From Vibrio neptunius (GTDB taxonomy: Bacteria; Pseudomonadota; Gammaproteobacteria; Enterobacterales; Vibrionaceae), in the NCBI GenBank assembly GCA_019339365.1, contig CP079859.1:2356001-2420000 (forward strand): a stretch of 64,000 bases of DNA. Reading direction: 5' to 3'. The notes under the pieces were generated by a model. That model saw only the letters and a program-made list of their open reading frames with translations, ran no database searches and was not told the DNA's origin. Shown piece after piece: positions 46,667 through 55,087 of this stretch; the first letter of the stretch is position 1, and every line of letters begins with the position of its first letter. A program made the position numbers and the translations under genes.

Positions 46667-47701
46667 TTGAAATTTATCAGCCTTTTATTGTTACTGCTTT
46701 CCCCAATCACGTTGGCAGACTCCGTTGAAGCCTTAACCAGTAAAGCTCAGAGCAATGACATAGAAGCGCAACTCCAACTCGCCAACCAATACCTCAATGG
46801 AGAGGGTGTCCAACCCTCACAAGAAGACGCGATCTACTGGCTTGAGCAGGCCGCTAATAATGGCAGTAACCAAGCCATCGCCCGGTTGGCTTCTCTCTAT
46901 CTTCAACCAGACAACAACAACGCTCACGAAGCAACGTATTGGCTGACACAACTCGCCGTGGCAGGCAACGTAGAGGCTCAGTTAAATCTAGGCAAAGTGT
47001 ATGAAAGCATGGCCCACTCACCAGACACACTGAGCTTGGCAGAGATCTGGTATCGCACCGCTTCACCACAAAGTGAGGACGCCGAGCAAGCCTACGCCAG
47101 AGTGTTAGAAAAAAAATTCAATGCTCGAAGAGCAAAGCTGGTTTCCTCAATTGACCAACTGCAAGTCGCTTTTGATGATTCAAGTATTCAACTCAGCCCA
47201 GTCGCCAAGAGCAAATCCAGTGCTAACCAGCGCAGTTATAACATCATCTATTCTTTGCTTGGGCTTTCAGCAGTACTTGTTGTAATAACGATCTCGCTAG
47301 GCCGAAAGGTACGCAAACTAAAAGCACACTCAACACTTTCGCACAATGACTTATCCTCCGAAAAACGAAAACTAGAGACGCAAATAAAGGACCAAAACAA
47401 CCGCTTAAAACAACAGAAGAAACAGTTAGAAACCTTGTACAGGCAGTTTAAAAAACTGCAGTCATCGCAAGGTCATAACACGCCGAAACGACGTTCTGAG
47501 CCCCCTGCTGCTGAACAAAAACTCTCACTGGCGTGCGCTTTGTTTGGATTTAAAGTCGAGGCAATTCCAACTGAAAAAGAAATCAAAGTCAGATATAAGC
47601 AGTTGTGTAAGATTTATCATCCGGATTTAAAAGGTAGTGACGAGGAAATGAAACGACTTAATAGCGCGTTGAAAATCATTCTTAGCCGTGTTAATAAATA
47701 G
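46667..47701 (+). CDS. Membrane-anchored Sel1-repeat / J-domain protein
   Basis: 344 residues. A signal sequence (MKFISLLLLLLSPITLA) is followed by about four Sel1 repeats (residues 20-150; AQLQLANQYLNGEGVQPSQE). A hydrophobic helix follows at about 195-213 (IIYSLLGLSAVLVVITISLG), then a coiled coil (about 225-265) and a C-terminal J domain (about 290-344; IKVRYKQLCKIYHPDLKGSD) with the essential HPD. This places the Sel1 part in the periplasm and the J domain in the cytoplasm, where it could recruit DnaK. The start is TTG 46667; no better start is visible. Confidence 0.8.
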   Translation: MKFISLLLLLLSPITLADSVEALTSKAQSNDIEAQLQLANQYLNGEGVQPSQEDAIYWLEQAANNGSNQAIARLASLYLQPDNNNAHEATYWLTQLAVAGNVEAQLNLGKVYESMAHSPDTLSLAEIWYRTASPQSEDAEQAYARVLEKKFNARRAKLVSSIDQLQVAFDDSSIQLSPVAKSKSSANQRSYNIIYSLLGLSAVLVVITISLGRKVRKLKAHSTLSHNDLSSEKRKLETQIKDQNNRLKQQKKQLETLYRQFKKLQSSQGHNTPKRRSEPPAAEQKLSLACALFGFKVEAIPTEKEIKVRYKQLCKIYHPDLKGSDEEMKRLNSALKIILSRVNK

Positions 47702-47870
47702 TTACAAATTTAGGCGCAAGACGTATAAGTCGCTCACAGCTCCCATTTTAGCTCAATTGCGCAATCGATCCCCTCCCAGTTCACGTAACAAATAGTTAAC
47801 TTGGATTCCGCATATATGTCATAATCTGCGCCGAAAATAACACCTGGTAAAACAAGGTGAGGAGAAATCT

Positions 47871-48050
47871 ATGTTTACTATCGAAGGTACTTGCGACTGG
47901 TGCAAAAAACCTAGCCTAGTTACCAAACATGAGTATATTGATGGCCTCTGCCACCACTCTTGCATCGAGTGTAACGACCTAGCCAAGCTGGACGTTCGCC
48001 AATTCAATATCGCAGAGAGTCAGCAACGTGAGCGCAACGCTCAACCTTAA
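47871..48050 (+). CDS. Small zinc-ribbon-like protein, 59 residues
   Basis: ATG 47871 has GAGGAG seven bases upstream. The product MFTIEGTCDWCKKPSLVTKH then ...GLCHHSCIECNDLA carries two cysteine pairs (C8/C11 and C31/C34, with C27), a likely zinc knuckle. The tail is polar. The length is too short for many gene callers, but the ribosome site, start and terminator support a real gene. Its role is unknown. Confidence 0.72.
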   Translation: MFTIEGTCDWCKKPSLVTKHEYIDGLCHHSCIECNDLAKLDVRQFNIAESQQRERNAQP

Positions 48051-48083
48051 CCGTCACAATTCGCTTTCTCGATGAGAAGAAAC

Positions 48084-48114
48084 AGCCACCGTTTGACGGT
48101 GGCTTTGTTGTTTT
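48084..48114. terminator. Terminator between the small gene and maiA
   Basis: AGCCACCG (48084-48091) and CGGTGGCT (48097-48104) form an 8-bp stem with a 5-base loop, followed by TTGTTGTTTT. It can serve both converging genes. Confidence 0.8.
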
Positions 48115-48128
48115 AGCAGTCGAGAAAA

Positions 48129-48782
48129 TTAACTTGCTACGGCATCAGGTTGGTTTTCGGGTGCTGCGGCAATGAAAGCGGGATGCTGAATAAGTGACGC
48201 CGTCACTTTTTGAATAATGGGGTAACGGTCCAAATCGACACTGAATCGCTCGGCATTGTATACTTGAGGGACCAAACAAACGTCGACCAAACTTATTTCA
48301 TCTCCCACACAATACGCACCATGTGTCTCAGACAGTTTTTTCTCTAAACTATGAAACCCAACGTCAATCCAATGGCGATACCACTGTGATTTTTCTGCCT
48401 CTTCCACCGATAGCTCGTTGGTTAAATATTGCAGTACACGCAAATTGTTGATGGGATGAATATCAACCGCGATATCCTGCGCCAGAGCTTTAACCACATA
48501 CCGCTTATGTTTATCCAAAGGCGTCAGCAAACAATTTGGGTATTGCTCATCAAGATAATCAATAATGGTAAGTGATTGATTAAGGCGTACGTTTCCATCC
48601 ACAAGAACGGGAACGAGTTCGCTGGCGTTAAGAGACTGGAATTGGGCGGAGTGTTGCTCTCCGCCATTGTTGACCAGGTGGATAGAGCGTTGCTCATAAG
48701 GCAACTGTTTTAAATTGAGCGCAATTCTCACTCTATAGGCGGCAGATGATCGCCAATATCCATACAAGGTCATTTCCGACAT
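48129..48782 (-). CDS. maiA: Maleylacetoacetate isomerase
   Basis: 217-residue zeta-class glutathione transferase that isomerises maleylacetoacetate to fumarylacetoacetate in tyrosine breakdown. The N-terminal SSAAYRVRIALNLK (the zeta-class SSxxxRVRIAL motif, catalytic Ser) and the GST C-domain (DIHPINNLRVLQYL) are clear. Its start overlaps the stop of fahA by one base (TGATG-like), so it is the last gene of the hppD-hmgA-fahA-maiA unit. Confidence 0.95.
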   Translation of the reverse strand: MSEMTLYGYWRSSAAYRVRIALNLKQLPYEQRSIHLVNNGGEQHSAQFQSLNASELVPVLVDGNVRLNQSLTIIDYLDEQYPNCLLTPLDKHKRYVVKALAQDIAVDIHPINNLRVLQYLTNELSVEEAEKSQWYRHWIDVGFHSLEKKLSETHGAYCVGDEISLVDVCLVPQVYNAERFSVDLDRYPIIQKVTASLIQHPAFIAAAPENQPDAVAS

Positions 48783-49792
48783 CAGTATTTCACCACTTTC
48801 TGATTAATCGAGCCAAAAATAGATGCCCCAAACTTGTCCTTCATTTCGATCTTGATGCGGTCACCAAACTTCATAAAGCTAGTTGAAGGCTTACCATCTC
48901 GAATCGTTTCAATCATGCGGACTTCGGCAATACACGAGTAACCCACGCCACCTTCGGCAATAGATGTGCCGTATTCCGTGCCTTGCTTGTTTGAGACCGT
49001 ACCCGAGCCTACGATAGCACCCGCCGACAATGGGCGAGTTTTGGCAGCATGCGCGACCAACTCAGGAAACTCAAACGTCATATCCACACCAGCATTCGGA
49101 CAACCAAATGCTTGGTCATTATAGAATGACAATAGAGGCAGAGTGACTTTACCGCCATCCCATGCGTCACCTAATTCGTCAGGTGTTACGGCTACTGGAG
49201 AAAATACCGAGGAAGGTTTTGACTGGAAGAAGCCGAAGCCTTTTGCCAACTCATTCGGAATCAAACCACGCAGTGAGACATCATTCACCAACATCAATAA
49301 GCGAATCGAACTCGCCGCTTCTTCTGAAGTCACGCCCATAGGGACATCGTCGGTAATCACTGCGACTTCCCCTTCAAAATCAATACCCCATTCTTCACTG
49401 CCCAAAGGAATATTGTCTTGAGGTCCGATAAACGCATCCGATCCGCCTTGATACATAAGAGGATCGGTCCAAAAACTGGCGGGCATTTCTGCACCACGTG
49501 CTTTGCGAACCAGTTCAACGTGATTAACGTAAGCGCTGCCATCAGCCCACTGATAAGCGCGCGGCAGTGGAGATTCACATTGGCTTTGTTCAAAAGGTAT
49601 TTCGGTCACCAGTTGACCTTCATTCAAGGCTTGATAGACCTCAGCCAGTTGAGGTTCTACTTTAGACCATTGGTCGAGTGCCGACTGCAACGTAGTCGCA
49701 ATGTCTGGTACCGCTGTGCATTTAGTCAAATCTTTGCTGACCACTACCAATTGGCCGTCTCGCGTATCATTTTTCAGGGTCGCTAACTTCAT
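48782..49792 (-). CDS. fahA: Fumarylacetoacetase
   Basis: 336 residues of the FAH family. It hydrolyses fumarylacetoacetate to fumarate and acetoacetate. Metal and catalytic residues sit in IDFEGEVAVITDD (ExE) and in VNDVSLRGLIP; GSGTVSNKQGTEYG is conserved. It is shorter than the mammalian enzyme and of the bacterial type. It lies 12 bases after hmgA. Confidence 0.92.
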   Translation of the reverse strand: MKLATLKNDTRDGQLVVVSKDLTKCTAVPDIATTLQSALDQWSKVEPQLAEVYQALNEGQLVTEIPFEQSQCESPLPRAYQWADGSAYVNHVELVRKARGAEMPASFWTDPLMYQGGSDAFIGPQDNIPLGSEEWGIDFEGEVAVITDDVPMGVTSEEAASSIRLLMLVNDVSLRGLIPNELAKGFGFFQSKPSSVFSPVAVTPDELGDAWDGGKVTLPLLSFYNDQAFGCPNAGVDMTFEFPELVAHAAKTRPLSAGAIVGSGTVSNKQGTEYGTSIAEGGVGYSCIAEVRMIETIRDGKPSTSFMKFGDRIKIEMKDKFGASIFGSINQKVVKY

Positions 49793-49804
49793 TATTGTTC
49801 CCTT

Positions 49805-50944
49805 TTATTCTTCTGGATGTGATTTCCAACTGTAAACATATTCTGGATTTTCTACCGCGTGAGCTTCATCGCTAAAGTGTAAAGCGTGCCGGGTATCGAT
49901 CATCACAGCAACTTCATCGGTAAACTTCTTCTTGTATTGCTGGCCCGCTTTAAAGGCTTTCGGGTGAGGGCCATGAGTAAAACCTGCTGGATGGAAAGTG
50001 ACCATGCCAGCTTCAATGTTATCCCTGCTGAAAAAATCGCCCGCGTGATAAAAAAGCACTTCATCGTAGTCATCGTTGTTATGATAGAACGGCACCTTAA
50101 GCGCACCTGGATCACTTTCAATCGGTCTTGGTACGAAGGTACAAACGACAAAGCCAGCCCCGACGAAAGTGGTATGTGCTGAAGGCGGCAAGTGATAACG
50201 ATGCGACATCAATGGACGAATATCTCGCCAATTCAGCTTCACAACCGATAAGTCGCCGTGCCATCCGATAGCATCGAGTGGATTAAACGGATAAGTGATC
50301 ACACTCACTTGCTCGTGCCTTTTTACTTGCACTTGAGTTTGATTTTCCGAGTACTGAGCTTTGAAATGGTCATCAATTGAAGGAATTTCCAACACCGCCG
50401 GATCAAACACCGCATGATTGCCAACCATGCCTTTTTCAGGCAATGAATAGGCGGCATCGGTATTTTCGACCATTAGAATGAACATTGGCTCAGAAGGTTC
50501 TAGACGCCAATTCGTTGAGCGAGGAATCATGACATAATCCCCTTCGCCAACCTCTAGATGACCATAGTCACAATACAGATCCGCTTTACCCTGATGGATA
50601 AACAGCAGTTCATCCCCATCCGCGTTTCGTACAAGAAAATCCATCTTGTCATCCATACGCCAGATACGAATTTTACAGTCATTATTATGCAAGAGATTGG
50701 GCACCGCCCATGGTGAGACCTGAGCAGCTTTCTCAACCAGATTAAAGTTAAATGCGCGAGGTCTTAACTCCCCTTCCCATTCCGTCCAACCTGTTGGTGC
50801 ATGTTGGTGGTGGAAGTGAGCTGCTGGACCGAAGAATCCACTTCGGCCTGCCTCACGCTCATAAATTGCCTCTTCCGGAAAGTCGGCGTGTGCCTGCTTG
50901 GAGCACACTCCCTCCCGGTGAGGGAATGTAATCCATTTATGCAT
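49805..50944 (-). CDS. hmgA: Homogentisate 1,2-dioxygenase
   Basis: 379-residue iron cupin that opens the ring of homogentisate. LLFIHQGKADLYCDYGHLEV forms part of a cupin. The iron ligands fall in HNNDDYDEVLFYHAGDFFSR and FHPAGFTHGPHPKAFKAG. Loss of this gene in vibrios causes pyomelanin, so an intact frame predicts normal pigmentation. It starts 8 bases inside the end of hppD. Confidence 0.93.
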   Translation of the reverse strand: MHKWITFPHREGVCSKQAHADFPEEAIYEREAGRSGFFGPAAHFHHQHAPTGWTEWEGELRPRAFNFNLVEKAAQVSPWAVPNLLHNNDCKIRIWRMDDKMDFLVRNADGDELLFIHQGKADLYCDYGHLEVGEGDYVMIPRSTNWRLEPSEPMFILMVENTDAAYSLPEKGMVGNHAVFDPAVLEIPSIDDHFKAQYSENQTQVQVKRHEQVSVITYPFNPLDAIGWHGDLSVVKLNWRDIRPLMSHRYHLPPSAHTTFVGAGFVVCTFVPRPIESDPGALKVPFYHNNDDYDEVLFYHAGDFFSRDNIEAGMVTFHPAGFTHGPHPKAFKAGQQYKKKFTDEVAVMIDTRHALHFSDEAHAVENPEYVYSWKSHPEE

Positions 50945-52010
50945 CGCTCAATACTCCTCGACGAATCTGATCTTCTTCAATCGATTCAAACAGGGCTTTG
51001 AAGTTACCTTCACCAAAGCCTTCATTGCCTTTGCGCTGAATAATCTCAAAGAAAACCGGACCAATGACCGTTTGGGTAAAGATTTGCAGCAAGATGCCAT
51101 CCTTCATGGGCGCACCATCGATCAAGATCTGCAGATCTTTTAATTTCTCAACATCTTCCGTATGGCCTTCTACTCTCGAATCGATTTTTTCGTAGTAAGT
51201 GTCCGGCGTTGGCATAAAGTCCATACCACGGTCACGCAGTGTTTGTACGGTTTGATAGATGTCATCCGTTGTCATCGCAATATGTTGGATACCTTCACCG
51301 TTGTATTCACGGATGAACTCTTCAATTTGTGATTTATCGTCTGAAGACTCATTGATTGGGATGCGAATCTTGCCACATGGTGCTGTCATTGCTCGGCTAA
51401 CCAACCCTGTTAGCTTTCCTTCAATATCAAAGTAGCGGATCTCTCGGAAATTACCGATACGTTCATAGAAACCAGCCCATGTATCCATGTTGCCCTGTTT
51501 AACGTTATGCGTCAGATGGTCAATTTCATACATGCCTACGTCCGCTTCTTTCAAACGAGCTTCAGCATCGTGATAAAAATTGAAATCAACATCATAGATG
51601 CTCTGTTTTCCATAACGGTCCACGAAATACAATAAACTTTGACCGATGCCGTACACCCCAGGAATACTCAATTCCATTGGTCCGACTTCGGTTTTATACT
51701 CTTCTGCCCCGTTTGCAACCGCATGCGCCATTGCAATACCAGCATCTTTAACACGAAATGCCATTCCACAAACCGAAGGTCCGTGAATTTTGGCAAACTC
51801 CTCAGCCTGACTATGCGGTTGAGCATTAATGATGAAGCTAATATCTCCCTGGCGGTAGAGCCACGCTTCCTTAGAACGGTGCTTGGCTATCTCCGCAAAT
51901 CCCAGAGAAACAAACAACGCCTTCAATTGCCCGATCCCTTCATCTGTCGCAGCGGTATACTCGACAAATTCAAATCCATCAGTTCCAAGTGGGTTGTGTG
52001 TTTGAGTCAT
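50937..52010 (-). CDS. hppD: 4-hydroxyphenylpyruvate dioxygenase
   Basis: 357 residues. A non-haem iron enzyme that converts 4-hydroxyphenylpyruvate to homogentisate. Two VOC halves are seen; the iron ligands are in EIDHLTHNV (His), EGIQHIAMTTDDI (His) and the C-terminal GPVFFEIIQRKGNEGFGEGN (Glu). It is the first gene of the tyrosine catabolic operon. ATG 52010 is preceded by GAGGGAAGAACA. Confidence 0.95.
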   Translation of the reverse strand: MTQTHNPLGTDGFEFVEYTAATDEGIGQLKALFVSLGFAEIAKHRSKEAWLYRQGDISFIINAQPHSQAEEFAKIHGPSVCGMAFRVKDAGIAMAHAVANGAEEYKTEVGPMELSIPGVYGIGQSLLYFVDRYGKQSIYDVDFNFYHDAEARLKEADVGMYEIDHLTHNVKQGNMDTWAGFYERIGNFREIRYFDIEGKLTGLVSRAMTAPCGKIRIPINESSDDKSQIEEFIREYNGEGIQHIAMTTDDIYQTVQTLRDRGMDFMPTPDTYYEKIDSRVEGHTEDVEKLKDLQILIDGAPMKDGILLQIFTQTVIGPVFFEIIQRKGNEGFGEGNFKALFESIEEDQIRRGVLSDA

Positions 52011-52203
52011 TGTTCTTCCCTCAGTGATTGGTTACGTCCTTTGTTACTAACTTGAACTAACTTGATGACGAAGGGAATAAATACGCGTCAAATCGTTCTA
52101 GAGGCCCTTTCAAAACATTTTGTAAACAAAGCGTAACAGATAAAAAACAACCCAATAAACAACTGATTTAAAAAAGATTAAATTGGCCATTAGTAACATT
52201 TAA

Positions 52204-52222
52204 TTTACATTCAATCTGTAAA
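52204..52222. promoter_or_regulatory. TTTACA-N7-TGTAAA inverted repeat upstream of hppD
   Basis: A perfect 6-bp inverted repeat with a 7-base spacer lies about 195 bases upstream of hppD. TyrR boxes are TGTAAA-N6-TTTACA, the opposite order, so this is not a canonical TyrR site. The surrounding 52011-52492 is AT-rich promoter sequence with no other clear feature. Confidence 0.3.
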
Positions 52223-52492
52223 CCAACGAATCTGATTACCGATATGCTCCGTTTACATGCACAACGCTCTAGCAACTAGACCAGTGAAACTAAACAGACT
52301 GCGTAGTCGTAAATCTCGGATTTATCTGCAAAATGAGTAGATAAACCAAACAAGTATAAAGCGCCCAAATATCACTTTTAGTGTCTGGAAAATTTCGCTT
52401 CCTACTCCCTCATTTATTGATGTAACTCAGAGACGAAAATCTACAGGCAAGGATATGGTGAACGCCACAATTTCCGGAAAGGCCAAACAACA

Positions 52493-52684
52493 ATGAGTGA
52501 TATAAACCGCGAACGTCTGATAGCGCCTTTGTTTTAGTTGAAAGGGATCAGTGCCATTCAAGTCGCCGATGATCACCCGACTATAGTGTCCATCAAACTA
52601 TCATTCGAAGCCATTGGCGCAATACCTTACGGCCAAGGTACATGGGTGGCAGTCATGCCAATAACTAAAACGCGAAAGGGCTAA
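52493..52684 (+). pseudogene. Short frame with an in-frame amber codon
   Basis: ATG 52493 opens MSDINRERLIAPLF, then TAG, and the same frame continues LKGISAIQVADDHPTIVSIK and SFEAIGAIPYGQGTWV to a TAA at 52682. The residue composition after the TAG looks protein-like. I do not recognise the family; part recalls a receiver domain start (VADDHPTIV), but too little is present. It is probably a decayed gene fragment. Confidence 0.35.
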
Positions 52685-52978
52685 CAGCAGTTAATATCTC
52701 TACTGGTATGGCAAAAGTTCACACCACTGAAGAAGTATTGCTATCAATGGCATGGTAAAAACATCACAATGTGTTAAACATTATCTAACTCATTAACAAT
52801 AGCTAATTTAGAGCTGGCTTATTCTATTTATTTGTTCAAATAACAATCAAAAAATACTAATTTATATCTAATTGCCAATTTAATTATTATTTCGTTATTT
52901 ATTTATAGTCAATAATATTGATAGAGCAAATATAGATTGCTAGACTCCTCCCTCTCAATAACAATACACTGCATAATA

Positions 52979-53500
52979 ATGTTTATAAGAACTGCATTAC
53001 TCACCGTCATTTGTGCTATTTCTCAGTTGTCATTCGCCAATTCCCTTGAAAATGGAGCCACTGAACAAGTATATCGCTCAGGCAGTAACTACTTAGCCGA
53101 AAGCTATGATGCATTTTCACCTGATAACAAAACATTTGAGTTGGTTTTAAAAGATCTCGATACAGAAAAATATTTGGTGTTCCAGAAAAGCGAGAAGTCG
53201 GATTTAGTCCACGTCTATGCCACTAATCTAAATAAGAGTCACTATGTTACGCGGCCGATATCGGGCAAGATTCAAATTCGCTTCAGCGAAGACCCAATCC
53301 TTTATGATCTCTCGACAAATAGACATTACATCAGACCAACGCTTACACGACTGAGCAAAGAAAGAGATGCTGAGTTGTTTGAAAGTTTGAGTGAACAGGA
53401 GATTATGTTTGTAAAACTCGATGTATTAGGTAAAGAGCACGTCTTAAAAATCAATATCGAGGATTTAGAAGAACTATTGAAGATGGGGACCTTTATTTAA
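52979..53500 (+). CDS. Hypothetical secreted protein, 173 residues
   Basis: ATG 52979 opens a signal peptide (MFIRTALLTVICAISQLSFA, cleavage after about residue 20). A TTG at 52937 in the same frame would spoil it. The mature part is polar and beta-rich (VYRSGSNYLAESYDAFSPDN, IQIRFSEDPILYDLSTNRHY) and may be a DUF2057 (YccT)-like periplasmic protein. That link is a guess. It is a single gene, with no clear terminator. Confidence 0.6.
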   Translation: MFIRTALLTVICAISQLSFANSLENGATEQVYRSGSNYLAESYDAFSPDNKTFELVLKDLDTEKYLVFQKSEKSDLVHVYATNLNKSHYVTRPISGKIQIRFSEDPILYDLSTNRHYIRPTLTRLSKERDAELFESLSEQEIMFVKLDVLGKEHVLKINIEDLEELLKMGTFI

Positions 53501-53677
53501 GCATTCCTATTTTCATCATTTGAGTGAGCTTATATAAAAATAACCTTTAAGATATAAGCTCTTTATATGAATAACGCACCATATTGCAATCGTTCACTTA
53601 TTAATGCTCCCCCAATTAAAATTGACAGAACTATAAATAAAACTCTCAGTACTGGCAGTATAGACTTACCCTCCCTT

Positions 53678-53808
53678 CTAAAGCTGGGAGGCCATGGTTT
53701 TGATACCAAGGAAAGTAAATAGCCCTCCGGTTACATAATCCATTGCCACTGATATTTTCTGATAGGCGGATTTCGCAGAGCGATGAGAAAAAGCGACTGC
53801 TCGCTCTC
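53678..53808 (-). pseudogene. C-terminal fragment of a LysE/RhtB-family exporter
   Basis: On the minus strand the frame reads VAFSHRSAKSAYQKISVAMD then YVTGGLFTFLGIKTMASQL and a stop at 53678. This is the end of LysE-family amino acid exporters (final helix with GGLFxxLGI). No upstream part exists, because the frame joins the end of the GNAT gene at 53808. It is a decayed relic at the left border of the acetyltransferase run. Confidence 0.6.
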
Positions 53809-54323
53809 TACAACTGAATCCAATACCTTGCCAAAAGATTGGGAAACACTTTACCCATAATAATGTGTTCTAATTGACCGCCATTCGCTTCAATCACTTT
53901 TCGGGATGGCCAGTTATCATCATCTGCAGTCACAAGTGCTTTGGATATACCCAGTTTACGAGCTTCCACCAATGCTAACTTCAACATCATCTTACCGTTA
54001 CCTTGGCCTCGGAAATTGGGGGCGATGTCATACCCGATATGGCCAGCTTCTGAAGAAAGAAATTCATTTTCAATATGATGACGAACCCGAATGGCTCCGC
54101 GAATACTCTGATTTTCATCAATCAACCAAAAATGGCTACAAGGGACGTAACCCGGTTTTAAATCGATGCCCAAGGATTCATTGGAAAGTCGATTTACATA
54201 GCGTTCGATATCACTCTCACCTTCCGCATAGTAATCTGCGTTTTCAGGATCGTTGTGCTTGAAATCTTGGTAGAATCGAGAAAATGCCTCTTTGAACTGC
54301 GATGAAGGGGGGACTAATTTCAT
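53808..54323 (-). CDS. GNAT acetyltransferase 1
   Basis: 171 residues. GNAT core with the acetyl-CoA loop GYDIAPNFRGQGNGKMMLKLA (the RxxGxG/A motif). Upstream beta strand GAIRVRHHIE. It transfers acetyl groups to an unknown amine. Its start overlaps the stop of the next upstream gene by ATGA (54320-54323), so it is translationally coupled to GNAT 2. Confidence 0.88.
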   Translation of the reverse strand: MKLVPPSSQFKEAFSRFYQDFKHNDPENADYYAEGESDIERYVNRLSNESLGIDLKPGYVPCSHFWLIDENQSIRGAIRVRHHIENEFLSSEAGHIGYDIAPNFRGQGNGKMMLKLALVEARKLGISKALVTADDDNWPSRKVIEANGGQLEHIIMGKVFPNLLARYWIQL

Positions 54324-54865
54324 CCATTCTGTTCCTCACTCTGAGAATTATTTTTTAGACCATATTGATAGAAAACAACTCGTTGTTCATTTATGGACTG
54401 TTTTACAAAGCCAAGCTTTTCTAAAAGTTTCAACGATGCAATGTTTGACTCATCAACACCAGCTACGAGCTCTCTCCAACTACTTTTGTTCGCAATAGAG
54501 TCAATAAACCCAGCAAGCAGCTCACTAGCCAACCCTTGCCCCCAGTACTCTTCTGCAAGTAAATAGCCGATATGAGCACTCCCATTGTCTTGATAGACAA
54601 ATACGAAACCTGCTAACGCACCATCGTTAGCTCTCACTACGTAAAGCACGCTTTCATCATTCATTTTGCTTAACCAGCTTTCTGCCGATTCATTCGACCT
54701 GACTTGGTGAAAGTACGGGGGTAAATTCTCAACAACCTTTTCTGTCAACGTTGCTTGAATTTCAGATAGAAAATGAGCATTGCAATCACCATCTTTAAAC
54801 TGCTTTATGGTTAACCTGTGTGTACGATATGCTTCCACCAGAGCCTCCCTTACTATTAAACTCAT
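54320..54865 (-). CDS. GNAT acetyltransferase 2 (RimJ/RimL-like)
   Basis: 181 residues. The acetyl-CoA motif is HIGYLLAEEYWGQGLASELL, and the C-terminal strand is VAGVDESNIASLKLLEKLGF. This is the RimJ/RimL-like subgroup, whose members include N-terminal protein and antibiotic acetylators. The start overlaps the small gene 54862-55086 by ATGA, so three genes are coupled in a row. Confidence 0.88.
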   Translation of the reverse strand: MSLIVREALVEAYRTHRLTIKQFKDGDCNAHFLSEIQATLTEKVVENLPPYFHQVRSNESAESWLSKMNDESVLYVVRANDGALAGFVFVYQDNGSAHIGYLLAEEYWGQGLASELLAGFIDSIANKSSWRELVAGVDESNIASLKLLEKLGFVKQSINEQRVVFYQYGLKNNSQSEEQNG

Positions 54866-55086
54866 CTGTGTTTACGGTGCTTTTTAGCTAACCTTTCGTT
54901 GCCCCGTTTATAGTTGCCAGTAACTCTTGCCATCAGTTGCTGTTGGTCATGATTTGACAGCACACTAACCTTCGAAACGAATTCAGATGCCTGTTTTCCA
55001 CGCAATATGGTCACAATCTTACCGTTACGCAAAATCCTCAGTTCAGCGCGATTCTCTTCGAAGGAAAAACCTAGGTCAGATCCCAT
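54862..55086 (-). CDS. Small basic protein, 74 residues
   Basis: ATG 55086 has GAGGAG six bases upstream and lies 2 bases after the stop of the nucleotidyltransferase gene. The product begins MGSDLGFSFEENRAELRILR and includes GKIVTILRGKQASEFVSKV, ending with a basic tail. Possibly DNA- or RNA-associated by charge; no family is recognised. Its position between coupled genes argues that it is expressed. Confidence 0.65.
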   Translation of the reverse strand: MGSDLGFSFEENRAELRILRNGKIVTILRGKQASEFVSKVSVLSNHDQQQLMARVTGNYKRGNERLAKKHRKHR

Positions 55087-55087
55087 A

